Counted from the first letter of the stretch, positions 39,801 through 54,800 are shown. The stretch is DNA of 64,000 bases from Rhea pennata (GCF_028389875.1 NC_084664.1:114707466-114771465); one strand, 5' to 3'. Made by a program: numbers and translations. The notes: generated by a model not told the origin, from the sequence alone.

Positions 39801-42800
39801 ATTCCAGCCAGTTCCTGCCTTCAGTTGAAAAGGGGGGAAGTGATTACACAAAACTTAAGAATATTCTGTGTTAGTATACAACTAATCCTGTCGATGCAAC
39901 AGTTACCAGTTAGACATGCGTCACATTCATCTTTTACTTCAGAGCCTGCAATGCTTCCTACTGAAGTCAGGAAACTGGCTTACTGAAGCAATAGGAAACA
40001 GATGTATATTGGCTGTTTCTCCCTCTCAGATTTAAACTCTGACACCTAGCACAAGTCAAGAGACTTAGAAACATTCTCCTAAATTCAAGGAGAGCTCTAG
40101 AGTACTTGCATTTCCAGGCACTTGGGCCCAGGAGCTCTAGGTAACAGCAGTTCCCTGGAGTTGTCTTGCCTTCAAGGCTCTACGGATTCAGAGAAAGTTC
40201 AGTCTTTCACTTTTTGAAATGCAGGTCTATCTTCCTTGGCATTTCGTGTCTATCCTCATGTGGGAATGCTGTATACACAATGTGAATGACCAAGCAAAAG
40301 AGGAAATTTAAGTTTACTTAATATTTTTTCTTTGTCTTTCTTTTCTTTCTCCACTTCTATCCTTTCATTTTTATTGATAAAGAATCTCTATTTTTTTTTT
40401 ACCATAAACCAGCTCAAAAGCTGTTGTTTATTGTCTATCCTATGTTGCTTCTTTACAAAGGGCAGATAAGAAAGATATTACTAAATATCACACAGATTAC
40501 ACAGTGCTAGGTACCTTCTTCCTTTTCCTACAACATGCATATTATTAGTCATATTGCCATGGAATTCTAGGGCTAAACTCCTATAGGATAAGGAGTTTAC
40601 ATGCATGAAAAGGGAAAAGCAGTATGCAAACCAAAAAAGGGAACATCTCAATCCACTTTACCTGCTGGATGGGATGCAGAGGCCAACAGCATCACACTAA
40701 AAAGAGAAAAAAGTATGATTGTATTAATTGTATAAATAGATAACTTTGCATGTTTTCTTCCATGAGTGAAATTTTTTCCACTGAAGAGAATAAATGAGGC
40801 AGAAGCATCAAATCAGTAATGTTGGTTGAGATGGGATCTCTGGGGTCACCTAGCCCAGTGTGGCTCACCTGAAGTGGGTCTATCACCAATACTGACATGT
40901 GCCCTGTGGCTTTGTTTAACCAGGTTTAAAAAAAATTCCCAGCATGCAGATTACATATCTGTGTAATTTGTTCTAGTATCGCCCCATCCCTCCTAATGTG
41001 CAGTTTTAAAACTGCCTAAGCTACAATTTATGGCTGTTGTACCATATTATACCATCTGCCATTCCTTAGAAAGATTTGGTTCTGTCATCTTTGTAACTCC
41101 TTGTCAAGAAAGTATAGACATTTGTTAGGTTGCCCCTTGGCTGCATTTTGCCAGTCTCAATAAGGTCAGTTCCCTCAAACTCTCCTTGTAGTAGACCGTA
41201 TACTCTGGCTCTTTAACAATGACAGCAGCCGTCTGCTAGATTCTCCACAGTATCTCAGCATCTTTCTTGATCTCAGGGGCCAAAATTTTCCAGGTTTATT
41301 GCAGGGGCAGCCTCCAAAATGCTACACAGGATCATACTGAGCGGAACTGTAATTTCCCTAGATCCGTTTGCCACACTCTTCCTGTATGTATTCCAGGATA
41401 CATGGTTTGCCTTCATTTGCTATGAGTGTGCCTCGTATTGATCTCACAATTCATTGTAACCCCCAAGTCCTTTTCATTAGGAGTGCTATTCAGCGCTGCT
41501 AGTTAGTGACACCATTGAGACAGAATTTATATGAGCTATAATGGTGTAAACTTGTGTGTCCCTCTGTCCAAGGATGAATTTCAACTGCCTGTATGCAAAT
41601 ATCTAGCCTATAGGAACACACATATTTTGTATAACAAATATCCAGTTCTATCTGTGTGATTGTGCATGCACTGTATATTCATGCCCCAAAAGTCACCCAG
41701 AAAAAAACAAATGCTGCAAATAAACAGTTTTTCATGCATTTTTAAATACTAATCATCATCTCAACTCATGCACACTTTTTACAAAGATGCAAGTGAATAA
41801 GAAAATCAGCTATGATCAGTTCTTTACTGGAGAATCACTTAATATTTCTGAGGTCCCATAAGAACTTCATGCTCTGAGTTTTTAAGTATAAGCTGTACAG
41901 AGGCTTCTCCATCACTACTGACTGTTCCTGTCATTCCACATTGTTTCCAAGGTTAAACAGCTACAGACAAAGATTCTTGGGCATTGTAAGCTGGGAGAAG
42001 CAAGCAAATCTTTCAAAGCAAAACTACACCTCCCTCCAGATACCAACAATACATGCAAATGATGGACACAAGGGACAAAAGAGTATCTGAAGGGCCTTTT
42101 CTGAGATAAGTAGCAAGCACTGTGCTTCTGAAAGCAAAAAGACATTTGTTAATGTTATGAATGCTAAAGCCAGGCATTTTCTCCTAAATATCACCAATTC
42201 TTACTATGCCCAGTAGTAGCAGTAAAATACAAACCCAAACAGCGGAGGAGTGGAAGCCTGCATGACAAAAATATAAGGCAGAGCAACAGTTGGAAGTGGT
42301 TCCCAGCACATACAGTGATGGGTAGAAAACTGAACTCATTGTAAATGAGCTAACTCAGGTACCCACACCCATACAATCTCATCAACAAGGCGCTCAGACC
42401 AGGCCAATTCTGCTTTTCAGCGTTAACACAGTTATGGTTTCCATGCTAGTTCACTTTCAGCTAGTTCCCATTCTCTCTGCGACCATGTGACTGCACTTTG
42501 TGGCCTGCCTTCAGCATGCTTTAGTGAATCAGAGATATTCCCAGAGGCACCAGCACGAGAGGAACTCCAAAGAACATGGAAATCCTGTGACTAAAGTCTC
42601 ACAGGGGAAGATCATAACTGAAATAAGAAGTAGAAGATGAAGGGCTGAAAAAGGCAACTGTTTATGAGGGATATATAGCCAGGTGTTTTAGGCTTAACAT
42701 TATATATAAAGTCTGTGAAAGACTTACAGTATAGAATACTCTTCTGCCCCTCCTCCCCATGTATACACTTTCTCCCCACACTAGATGGCCAAAAGGAGTT

Positions 42801-45800
42801 CACAATAAACAGGCTCAATACCACAGTTTCCTGTTAAAGGCAGGAAAGGAAGCAAAGGCCTATTGCTTTAGACTGAGTCAGAAAGACTGACTGGAAGGAC
42901 AAGTGAAACTGTATCAGCACTGATGAGAATTATGACTAAGCTGTGTTCCTCCGTTTTTGCTTTCTGCTTTATTGCCTCTTAAACAAAAAGGTGAGAAAAA
43001 CTTCCTTCTGCAATGAAGAGAAATCGATAGCCCTACTAGACATCCCAGGCTTAAATCCAAAAAAAAAAAAAAAAAAAAAAAAAAGCAGGAAAACAAAGCC
43101 GTTTTTGTGAGTGAGGGGCAAGTTTAGGTAAATGGGTTAAATGGCAGTATAATCACACTGGAACTCTGCTCTGAACTGAACATCAACAGGAAAGATAATG
43201 ATGTTGCAGGACCAGTCTACGGATTCAGGGGTTTCCAGAAGGACAGTCTGGACATCAGACCACAGTAGAAATAAAAGCCCTTTGCAGGGCTCCTCTGTTC
43301 CTCTTTTCTTCCTCCAGACTCCTATTGCTCTACTTTGGACTGAGTCATCTGCAGTCTTCTATCTAGCTAAGAAGAGGTGTATTTCAGCAGGAAAAACAAT
43401 TTATGCCCACAAAGTTGCCTTTCTCTACTAAACAAAACCTACTGCAGCTTTTTTAATTCACAAATGTGACAAATCAGCAGCTCTTCCAAAAGCCAGATAC
43501 AGGATAGTTGCACAGGCTACAGCCTCTACCCCACATCTTTGCCAGTGCCATTTATTCAATGTTTGACATCCTCCTGCTCTATGTCTTTGTTTTCTCTTCA
43601 TCAGTGACTACTAGGTTGTCTGCCATGCCTTTGCAAACAGCGACAGATATTGGGATGTGCCAACATCTTTTTTCAGGTTTTCCAGGAGCAATGTATCTCT
43701 ATATACCTCTCCATAGGAAAAAAAGACCAAGACAAGCTGTGATTCACTTCTAAGAAGCATTAGGTACCCCTCAGCATGCCAGGTAGACACTACAACCCCC
43801 TCACAGCATCTTGCCAGCCAGCTGTGGGAGCAAAATCTGGCTCCCACATTGGCGAGGGACTGGAAATGAATAAAAGAAAATGCAAGGTTACTGAGCAAAC
43901 ACTGGCAAGTATCAGCAACAATGAAGTCTGAGAATGCAGGAAATACAACACTTTTTTTTTTTTTTTTTTTAAGGAAGGAGTAAGATTGAGAAAAAATAGA
44001 AGGATATTCTTGGAAGTATATTTCCCTCTCTTCCTCTCCCCACTTAAATACAAGGGAGACGGTCAAGAGAATAAAGTACAGCTTTGCTTTCCCTCCTATC
44101 TGGCACCTAAAAAAAAAAAAAAAAAAAAACACAGCGATGCCGTAAGTGATGAAGTGAGGAACGCCACACTTTTAACATCAGCAAATATTTCTTCAGACCC
44201 ATTTGGTTCTGGAAAGTTCCCATCCATGTACATTTGCTAACACCTTAACTTAAAACACTCTCTCCCAAAATTTGTTCCAGATATTAAAGAAATAGTGCGT
44301 GTAGAGACAGAGTACAGTAGGAGACTTTGCTAGTTTCAGTTGTACCTCTCGCAACGTCCAACAGAGCCAATGTAGGCAATATATTTTTTAATCTCCATAT
44401 GTATTTTTTAATCTAACATATTAGTACATGAAAACATGTTGTAGCCTGGGGTAAAACTTTTAATCTGTTCTATCCAGGCAGCATCTACATTCAGAGTGCA
44501 AGTCTGTTTTTATACCAAACAAACACTTTCAGCAGATCCCACTATAATAAACACTGTCTGGCTGTGTTCATACAGCTGCTCTCTTTTCCCCACACAGTCC
44601 CATGTTATCTCTCTCACGTTAGAAATAAGGAGCTATAAAGGCCCATTGATACTATTCCTAATAAAAAGGAGTTGCAAGGATACTGCCCTAAGAAGTTTCT
44701 TCATAGTACAGACAAGACCACCAGCATGTCACACTTTCTGATTCTGGAGATGGAGCTGAGTTCCTCTCACAGCTGAAACAGTCTTTGAGAAGTCTGGTGT
44801 AGAGAAAGCAGCATATACCCCAACACAAGCTAAATCACAGAACGGGATGCTGCATATCCTCTGCCAGAGGTAATCCCATATTCACAGTAATTCTGACCCA
44901 GAATTGACTATAAGAAGTTAGCACTCATTCAGATAATGTTCAGAATAAAATATGTTTTAAATTGTATTTAACTGTCTTCTATGGAAATCAAGCTTATGCA
45001 ATAATGCTGTGTGTCAGTCACCCTTTTCAGCTCTCAAACACACCAACCAGTTTCACATGAATTTAAGAAGCAGACACCTCAAACATAATTACATACTCAC
45101 AGGTCTCATGAACAAATAACTCCTACCTGTGCCTTCTGTGACAGAAAGCTCTCAGCCTCATTAGACACCTGAGAATGTTCACTGCAGTGGTACCTCATGA
45201 AGGTCACAAACAAGGTAAAAGCTTCTGTCAAATTTCACACCCTGTTGAACATCATTGACTATAACAACAAAACAGAAATCTGTAAGAAACCAGATGCCAG
45301 TTGTTCCACTGTTTATGTAACCATTTGTTTTCCATTGACAAGATGACGTCCAAATGCCCATGGATTGCAATGTTCTCTAACAGACAGAAGTGTGTGTGTG
45401 CACATGTGCATGTCTACAGACTCAACATACACAAACAAACATATATTCATCTGCTTCCTCTTTTCAAAGAGCAACCTGTTCTCTAGGAATTGCTTTGCAC
45501 CATCACCTCCCAAGCTATGCTGATGAAAATCTTTACAAGCAAATGTGTTATCAAAGCCTGTGAAGAGCTGCTAAAAACAACAAAAAAGGCAGTCTCCCAA
45601 CTCCTACAACTCTATTTCTTAAACAAAAAAAAGTAGCTTTTAAATACAAACCCCTGCATCATTAGACCGCACAGTTCCTTAGAGAACAATACCTCCTTTT
45701 CAAAAACTTCTAAATCAGTAATCATCCCTTCCATTCAATGTGGAACTCCTGCTCTCTGCTGGACACAACCTCACAGACTTCAAAGCTAACACACCAGAGA

Positions 45801-48800
45801 ATCTGACCCTGATTTCAATCTAATCCGTAAAATTAAGACCTTGAACTAAAATCTGAATTTAAAGGTTGAGGCCCAGGCAAGCTTCAACTAAAGCAACAAC
45901 TGAGTTATAGTCAGATGCCAAATGAAAACAAATCACTTTATTTTACTGCTTTCTTAATTTTTCTCCCTTATACAAATAGCTGCCAGGAGAATAAATAGCT
46001 GCTTTAAGTAGAATAGCTCTCTCAAGACTTCACAGATTATTTCTGTACATAGCAGCATATCTCCAAGTTCTGTGACTGTAACATTCTTCTAAACAGCTTC
46101 AATAGACACAATTGCTTTCTTTGACTAAACTAGATTTGCTTTGTAGTTCAGAGTAGATGAAAAATGACAACTGACTTGAAACAAAAGCCTACTGCAAGCC
46201 AACTGATATTCAGACATTGCCAATGCACAGAACCTTGGCAAATACTCACTGGAACCATATAAATCCATAATAAAAGGGCTCCAATACTCCTTTATGGATA
46301 TAGGTGATTTGATCAGACTAAGATGAGTAATCGTGCTATCGAGTCGGTGTTCATAAGATAAGAGGGAACTGCAGTCAAACACCTGTCCTACAGCAGTGTC
46401 CTTGATGCATCCCTATCAAAGATCTTTATCAAATGTGGTCAGACAAGAGCACACATTCATGCAAATCAATTAGACAAGCACAATTTCACTTTTGTTATGC
46501 TTATCCATAACTTATGCTCTCTATTATGCTTCTATCCAAACTCATTGATGGGTTTCATTCCTTTTGACCACCCTTCTTCCTAAGAGCTTAGTATTCACCC
46601 TGCATAGTATTTCCTCACAACTTCACCTACTGTTCCAAAAAGAGGTCAATGAGTATAAGCAGAGTAAGGTAAGAGGTTTGCTTATGGATGGAGAAGGATC
46701 TAGCAAAATCTCTGCAAAGCTTACCTCAAATAAAGCCTCAGAAAAATATAGTGGAAGCCATGCAATCTGATTGCATTGGCTTAGATGGTTCTTTGGGGAA
46801 AGGATTGGCAAAAAACAGAACAACAACAACAACAAAAAAACCCCACACCCACAACCAAACACTCACAAGGGACTCTAGTTGGTGACTAAAGCTCTTTCAC
46901 TAACCACAAAATAACAAACCAGTTTTATATATCCTAATCAGCAGAACAACAAAAGGTCTGAATTACTCAATCATCCTAACAGAACTCTGATCAATCAGTT
47001 ACTGCTCATGTTTTTTGCACATGGTACATCTATAACCACTGCCTCTCCCTCTGGCAATTTTGTGCAAGTTTGATTTTTATGAGTGGGGGTTGCCAAAGAG
47101 GTACTCTTTAAATATCATTCTGGAAAAAGATAGCTCTCTTGTGCACATGGTGATAAAAAAAACGTAACACATCTTTACTCCCCAGGTGTATACTGGCATG
47201 TCCATCTAACCATAACCAAAGCATTCAGCTGCTAAGCAATGTTCTTTCCATGAATATCCTGCTACCCAAACATATTTAAGTAGTAGTAGCTATGAGTTTT
47301 CTAAGCCAGACATGGCTGAAAATGAAAACATACCACATAAAACCATCTCTGGTATATTAAAGGCTTATTGATTTTACCTGAATATATAGTTGATGTACTG
47401 CTGGTCCAGGTCACTGAGAAGAGGGAAAAAAAAGGATGTTCTTTTAGTAACACAGCTCATTTGATAGAAGAGATCAGTATACTAATTTACACGTCATTTA
47501 CACTGCTTTTACATTACTTCTGTTGTTATTATGCCAATGGTAACCTCATTGAAAATGAAGGTAATAGGAGACTGACTAAAGACTGGAATCCTTTAAGCAC
47601 AGATGGAAAACAGTGCTGAAACAAATGGGCCTATTCATATCCTATACATATATGTATTGTGTTTAGATACATGTCCATTACACTCAGTGGGAACATATCC
47701 ATCCCCATACAGACAATCACAGATTACAGATGCTATGAACATGTAATATCACCTGATTTCAAAAGAAACTCCTGTTTACTCGGTTTAGTGCTAAAGTGCT
47801 CGTGAGATTGGTGCAAAATTACAGGATTTTTAAGGTACTTGGACATTCAGGTTTTGTTGCAAGTTACCAGCTGTTGCATGCTCTTGAGACTTTGTTTCAA
47901 AGAGGCATTCACAGGCACAAACCCTGCAGCTTTCAAGGCTAACACAAACTAACATTTCCTCTTTATCTCTCTGATATTAATCAGAGGACCTTTCTCCAGA
48001 ACTAAGTTATCATCCTTTGATAACACACTATTTAAAACTAATGTAGTGTTTGAGTTAGTATAAATATCAATAGTCATATGGTATAGTTGATTATCAACAA
48101 TAAATATTGCTCCTCTGGTAAGAAAAGTTAATGATCATTCAAGAGTGCCTGATAAAGCAGAGATCCCTACAGTTTACCCAACTGCTAGATAGATGAGTCT
48201 AAATCTTTCTTTTTAAAAAAATATTAAAATACATTACCTTAGAGAGCTAGGTTTCCATAACTTGTGAAATACTTTGTAAGTCCCTGTAATTGAAATGACA
48301 AATATAATTGCTGCAACATGCAATCATTCTGACAAACAATGGATTGTTTGACCATGGTTCAGACTCACTCATGTGGAACCTTCTGAATTACAGTCAGCAA
48401 CATGGTACAAAGGATGCCTAAACCGTGAGTAAAGTCACTTAACACTTCAAATTAATGGTTTCCAAAGTATTATCATCTCAGAGTACTGTCATACTATATG
48501 TTTCTCCTAGTCTTTCTGAAGAAGAGAGAACTCCTAGCTCATGACTGTTATCAAGGGACATGGGTACATGGGTGTTTGTATAAGTATATGAAGAGAACTG
48601 CTGCAGAAAAATAGGTTCTTTGTGCCAGCCCACTTGGGGCAGGGACCACTACGTCTTCATCCATGTAGGCTGTTGTCACTGTTGCCTCTAAACCACCTTT
48701 GCTGTTTGAAGTTTCTTGAGCTTTAGACTCTCAAGGTTCTTGGCACTCTTGACCTATTCACTTCCTGGTGTGCTTCCACTTCTGTTTTGGGAAAGGCTTT

Positions 48801-51800
48801 AACTAGTCAGGGAAGGAATAATAAAGCTTCAATCTCAATGTTTTTTTCCGGACTCTTTCTTTGGGGCTATTCTTTTTTTAATCGCAAAGAAAATCACAAC
48901 ATGAAAAGCAAATCAGCTCGAACACTACGTAATAAATCTCTTCAATTCCACCTTCTTTAAACAAGCTGAAAGGTAGAACAGGTATCCCTCCTTCAGTGCT
49001 GTCTTAATTCACTGTATGTTAAGTTGGTTCACGTGTTCACCCTCTCTAGTAGCTTCTTTGTCTTTGTGTAATTATACTTCCTATTAACTAAAAACCCAAC
49101 AGGCATGACAACAGCTTTCTCCCCAAAACAAGAGAAACTGAAAGCAGCTATATTTTGAACATAAACATTACACTGGCACCTCCTACATATTTTAACCATA
49201 CGGTAGAGGGTTCCTGAACACTCTCTGCCTTCCACCTCTGTGGCCTAGCACTGTTTTACAAATTAGACCTCGTGACTTTGAGAAAGCAGTAACATGACTT
49301 GCTACAGCAGACAGAAAATATTTGAAGTGCAAAATCCTTAGCTTTTTGTTTTTACCTAAATAAGCAAATATTTACCATATGACATTTCCTAAATACATAT
49401 ATATATACACACACACACATATATATATGTATATATATAGTTTATTATTTGTATGTTAACATTTTAGACTGGAATCTCTAGACCTTCCTGGACACAAATA
49501 CATAAAAAGACACAAATTCTGCCCTAAAAAGTTTACACTATGAATAGACAAAATAAAGACAGAATCATCTCTATTTTGCAGATGAGATTTAACATATGAA
49601 TCAGTCACTCAAGTCTGTAAGACAACTAAGAACTAAATATAAGTTCCTTATTACCCAGCCTAATGCTCCAAAACCCACAAAATTACAAAATTACCTAGTT
49701 AAAAATTGCTACTTTCTTCAGGTTCTCTGCCTCTGACTGTTACAGCTTTCAGGAGAAGAATCTGATTTACTTAAAAATAGACCGAAGACTTATTTTTAAA
49801 AAGACAAAAGAGAAATACACAAATACTGATATGTCATGAAACCCACAGTCTTTTTTTTTTTTTTTTTTTTTTTTTTAAGCAGCATATACGATTGCACCAA
49901 AACCCCACATTTCAACATCCTTCCTCTGGGAGCATATTCAATGATATTTTAGAATATTATCTATCAGTTCTTTAATAAAATCAATGTGTTCAATAAGGTT
50001 CTAACTACAAGCTATTCCCCCCCCCTTTTTTTTCTCATGTTTCCTCCCACTCTATAAGGAAGGTCCCTTAGTTGGCAACCATCAAAAACTCCCAGAAAAG
50101 CTTACTGTTTATCAAAACTACATATGCATTTTCTTATGTTAAGTGACTGCTACATCTAGTTTATTCTACTGTTTTCAATATAAAAGCTATAAAGGAAATG
50201 AACTTTCCTATCTTTACTGAGCATCTTTATTCTTTCCAAGTTCTTATATCAAGAATCTTAAATATCAGTAACTTCATAATAAACCTATAGTTTGGTTTTC
50301 TAACATATTCATTTTTCCCATTTTTTTTTTCCAAAAGAAAATGACTTACCAAGACAGACCAAGTGAATAAAAGCCCATAAATAACCATTTGGATCAAACT
50401 GCAAAAAAGAACATCTAAATAAATAAATGCAGAGTCATATAAGCACACATGTGGACATTTCCTCACAGTTAGTTTAACAAAGCGAGTATAGTAGAAATTA
50501 TACTACAAATAGTACTGTATTAGAGAATACTAAAGGTTTCTATTTCCTCTGGAGACCTGACATACTCTAGATATCTTTATCCTCTTTGTCTCTGGCTCTC
50601 AAGCAGTCTGTGAGCACAGCTGTTTCCTTCACATCATTCAAAAAAATCTGATAATATGGACCCCGCTGTGTTTTTTCTTGTATTGCAGCCATTTTTCATT
50701 CAGCAGAAAAGTTAATTTATGACTCCTCCTGTACATTTGGATAAGCAGCCAAGGATGAGCAAAGGGGTAAGAGGTTTTTGTCTCCTTTCTGCTCTCAGCT
50801 TCCACAGCAGCTAAACAGTCTCTCCAAACCTCTCACTCACTGCAGGGCTATGATAGGAAGAAACTCATTCCTAGACCAAGCAAAAGTGACAGGGAAGATC
50901 ATTCAATCTGCTCTTATATACCACCCTCTTCTTAAGGGTATCAAAAAGAATGCTTTAAATAGACATCTACCTCTAAGCAAGGCAGGCTCTCTTCACAATC
51001 AGAAATAAACATTTTTGAAGGGAATTCATCTGGCATGTTTTATATGTCTACTTTTATTTGAGATGACTTATACACCAGAACTACCTACTCTGAACTGTGG
51101 ACTAGGAAGAATGCACACAAGGCCAGCTAAGTTCCACATCACGGATGCATACATTTGATCAGATGCATCCAAACAATTCACAGATTTATAAGACATAACT
51201 TCATATATGAACTGAAGTATCTATATCAAGCATGAAGCCTTCCTAAGCGTCCAAAAGAGAAAGACAGGCACCTCCAAAGAACAGATGTTCAGTGGACTGG
51301 ACTACTGTCTAGAGATACCTCCTTCCTCTCTCCAGAGACTACAGAAAGAGTGTAGAGTGCTCACAAAGATAACTCAGGAACCTGCTTAAGTATGTGCAGT
51401 AAGTCCAGGTCTAAGTGATTTACTTAGAGCCCTTTTAGGGGTTAAACAAAAGTTTTTGCAGCCCCAGGGTTTACCCAAGACCTCCAGGTCTGAGTTACTC
51501 AGAGGTTTTACCACAACACAAACACATTAAGAACAGCAACAGTGTAACAAGGCAACAGGCCACATTTATAATTTCTTCAACAGAACTCACAGACCTAAGC
51601 TCACAAGTAAAAGCTGCATCATGTATGTCCTCCCTCATTTGCTATCAAGATATAAAATATCAAGGTTAATCTAGAGCCTGTTTACAAAGCAGAGCTCACC
51701 TGGGTGTCACATAAAGGAAGGCATACTGCTGCTACCAGAAGAAACAATGCACTGTTGGGAAAAGAAAAGACAAGACTGAAAGCTCACAACCTGGATCTGT

Positions 51801-54800
51801 ACTCCCCAGGGAGTTTGGAGGTTTCCACTCAATTTTACACTGGTATTTCATTTGTTTCATTTTTATTCCATATTTAAGAAGTCACTTCTGCCACCAAAAC
51901 TAATTTTTCAGAATTAATCTTCTTCATAATTAATACACAGCAAAGTTATACGAAGAGAAAAGTGACACAAAACAATCTCATTAGTGATGCAAACAAACTG
52001 TTGTAGGAAATACTGCTCTTCACTTGCCATCTGGCTTTCCTTGCGTACTTTAGAAAGCTGAAAGAGAACCAATTTTTAATCTATGGATGGCTACCAAAAA
52101 GTTTATTCATTCAGTTAGATGGCCTATCACAACAACTCAAGCAGAAATAAGAGAGGTGACTACATTCAAGGTTATGCTGTAACTCCAGAATGCAGACCAA
52201 AGTGGGAGCTGAAGGTATTACACTTGAAGTACCTTAAGGGAGGACTTGTGCTGTCCTTAGTCAACAGATTTGGGCTAAATAAAAATCTTAATCTGTGGCT
52301 GAGGCAGTACTTCTAAAGGCTAAACTGAATACACAGATACAGAATTTCTATGGACTGTCACTATTAATGAGTATTTGCTTTTGCAGTTCATGCACTGACT
52401 TTCTAGCAGAGTAGGAGGAAAAGACAGAATAAAGAAAAAAATCACTATCCTTGACTGGATTATCATCCAGTGGGCAAAACAAGTCATAGTAAGCTAGGTA
52501 ATGGAAGCAAAGCAGAGAAAGTAGGAAGACAGAGCTTCTAAACACACTAAGTAGTAAACCAACATTGTACACTAAGAATAGCTAAGCGATTACAAAAATA
52601 TGGAGAATATCAATTATATGTTCTTCAAGGGAATTGGGGAAGAAAGAAACTTCTAATATATGAATGGCTGGCTTCTGTTTTTCACTATCTCCTTTCTGAA
52701 GTCTAAACACCCAGGGACAATAAAGATTTTTGAGGGTGTGCTAACATATGAACATGAACATATGAAGTCTGTCCTAAGACAGACATATCTAGTTGTTTTC
52801 TATCTCCTTTTCTCTCTCTTTTTCAAAAACATTTTATGAAAGCACTGCTTTGCTATTCAGAAATACTGTTTTTCTGTTTTTTTTAAATGTTTACACAAGA
52901 AAAAAATATACCTACTTAACCTGTTCCTTAAAAACAGAAAGTAAAATTTTAAATATTTAATTACTCCTATGTTGCTATTCAGGCTTACTGCCTACAGGAA
53001 TGTGTCTTACATTCTTTATTATTTTGGTGTATCATTATCTGAAGCAAATACAAGAAGCTGGAGCCAAAACAAGTCTGAAAGGTTTTTTAAAAGAAGAACA
53101 AACAAAAAAAAAACCCAAAACTTACCTACAGACTTTCAGAAGAGATGTCTGCTGTAAAAAAGAAAGTGGAGTTAAAAACGCTAAAGGTAAGAAATGGTGA
53201 AAGAGTGCTTTCCCCTTTTATAAACAGAAAGGGATCATAGCTGATCTTACTGCAGCAAAAACACTACAAAAACAGTGAGCAACATTCAACAGTCCATTAT
53301 CTTTGAGTACTGCCAAGCAAATTTAATTTGAAAAAAGAACAAGGATTACAGATTGGCCTCCTCCAACTTCTGATTTATACTTACAGATTATTTGCCACTG
53401 AACAAACTTAAAACCAGATGTGAAGTTCATACCCGGTCTTCAAACTTATCTTTACCAATACTGTGTTTTGTATTACTCTGATACTGAGTATTCTTAATTC
53501 ATTAGGTACTACCCTAGCCAAAACAGTTTTGATCTAAACACAGGAGAGTTCCTCCAACCTTCTGGTCCAAATTTATTCCTCAGAAGCTTCCCAGCAAGAC
53601 CTAGGTTTCTACTATCCTTCTCCATGGTACTTTGATTTTCAAGGAGAGGGAACGTAGGCATGTGAGCTGGAAAGACAATGTGGCACACTTCGGAAGGGTC
53701 AGCCATTGGGAGACAATGTCCCGGGGTGTGCCGTCGTACACACTGCTGTGCTCCGTGGACACAGCCTCAGAGAGCTCTTCAGTTTATTAGGAGTAACAAA
53801 CACCGATCACTTATTTATCTCTCCATATACACATGGAGGGGAGGGAAGATCCCTTGTACAGCAAGCTGGCATCCTTTGTAGAAGAGAGTTTGCAATGAAC
53901 AACTTCCCAGTGCTATCTAACATAGCAATTCTCCAGTAAAACAATTAGAAAAGCATTTCAGAGCTTGGAGCATAGTGTGATCTCCAGGATCTCTCAGTTT
54001 ATGAGAAATAGACTCATCTCAAAGTAAGCAAGAATTATTCTCCTGTCTTTAAAAGGTCTTGGGACAGATTCCAAAACATTAAAAAAACAAATTCAAAAAA
54101 ATGATTTCCTGCACTTCATGTGGAAATGTAGTCTACCTATAACCATACAATGCATCAAATGCTAGATAAATTACACCGGCTAGACATTAGGACCCAGTCC
54201 TCTATCCTCTCAGTTCAACTGATGAAACTCTTACATATGGCAACAGAGAGGGGATGTTAATTTTCAAAAGGGGGAGGAGAAGAAAAAAATTTAAAAAGCA
54301 GGACAAAGCCTGTCTTAAAAACACAGATCAAACTGTCGATACGCATTTGCAGTGTTTCCCTAACTAAAAGGGAAAAGAAAAGGTCAATATAGATCCTTGC
54401 CAACAGCAAATGTTGGACTCATTAATGACCAGCTATCACAGTAAGATTAGAAAAACAAACAGTACTAAAGCCAGTAACAAAAGAAAGTAGGTTTCTTGTT
54501 ATAGAGTAGCTATATCACAGAAAGTATCATATTAGCACATCAATTACCTCTTTCTGCACAAACTTCTGGAACCCACAGGTTATAACTTCTGCTGCATTGT
54601 GTACTGTAAGGAACATCGGAATTGGCTACCATGGAAAGAGAATAAAAAACAGTCTCAATAACTGGGTCACTCTAGTTCAGGCTAGCTGTCCCAGGGTTCT
54701 TTTGTTTCTGATGACTGTAAACCCACATCACAGCTCCTAAGAGTGCCTCAGACCCATCCCCAAAATGGAATCGCTATTACATAACAGGCACTTTCATGCA

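Larger units (their letters stand above)
40697..47377 (-). other. TMEM241 intron W8-W9 (6.7 kb)
   Basis: Holds an old CR1 fragment (40822-41500), homopolymer runs A26 (43059), T19 (43952) and A21 (44109), and an (AAC)n tract at 46818. Long apparent reading frames at 43.6-44.1 kb on the minus strand are driven by these homopolymers. No exon was seen. Confidence 0.75.
47414..50349 (-). other. TMEM241 introns W6-W7 and W7-W8
   Basis: The 2066-bp intron W6-W7 holds a T26 run (49851), a mixed (AT)/(AC) microsatellite (49395) and a MIR/L2-like relic (49490-49690). The 824-bp intron W7-W8 is plain AT-rich sequence in which I see nothing else. Confidence 0.75.
50399..54547 (-). other. TMEM241 introns W3-W4, W4-W5 and W5-W6 (1.3-1.4 kb each)
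   Basis: Three introns of 1396, 1374 and 1301 bp interrupted by W4 (53126-53151) and W5 (51700-51751). The sequence is AT-rich, with no recognisable repeats beyond short A or T runs and no other coding signal. Confidence 0.75.

Noticed and set aside
43611..44132. Largest open frame in the window (173 codons, minus strand).
   Set aside because: It is built from T/A homopolymers read as Phe and Lys runs, overlaps another frame of the same kind, and has no splice or family signal.
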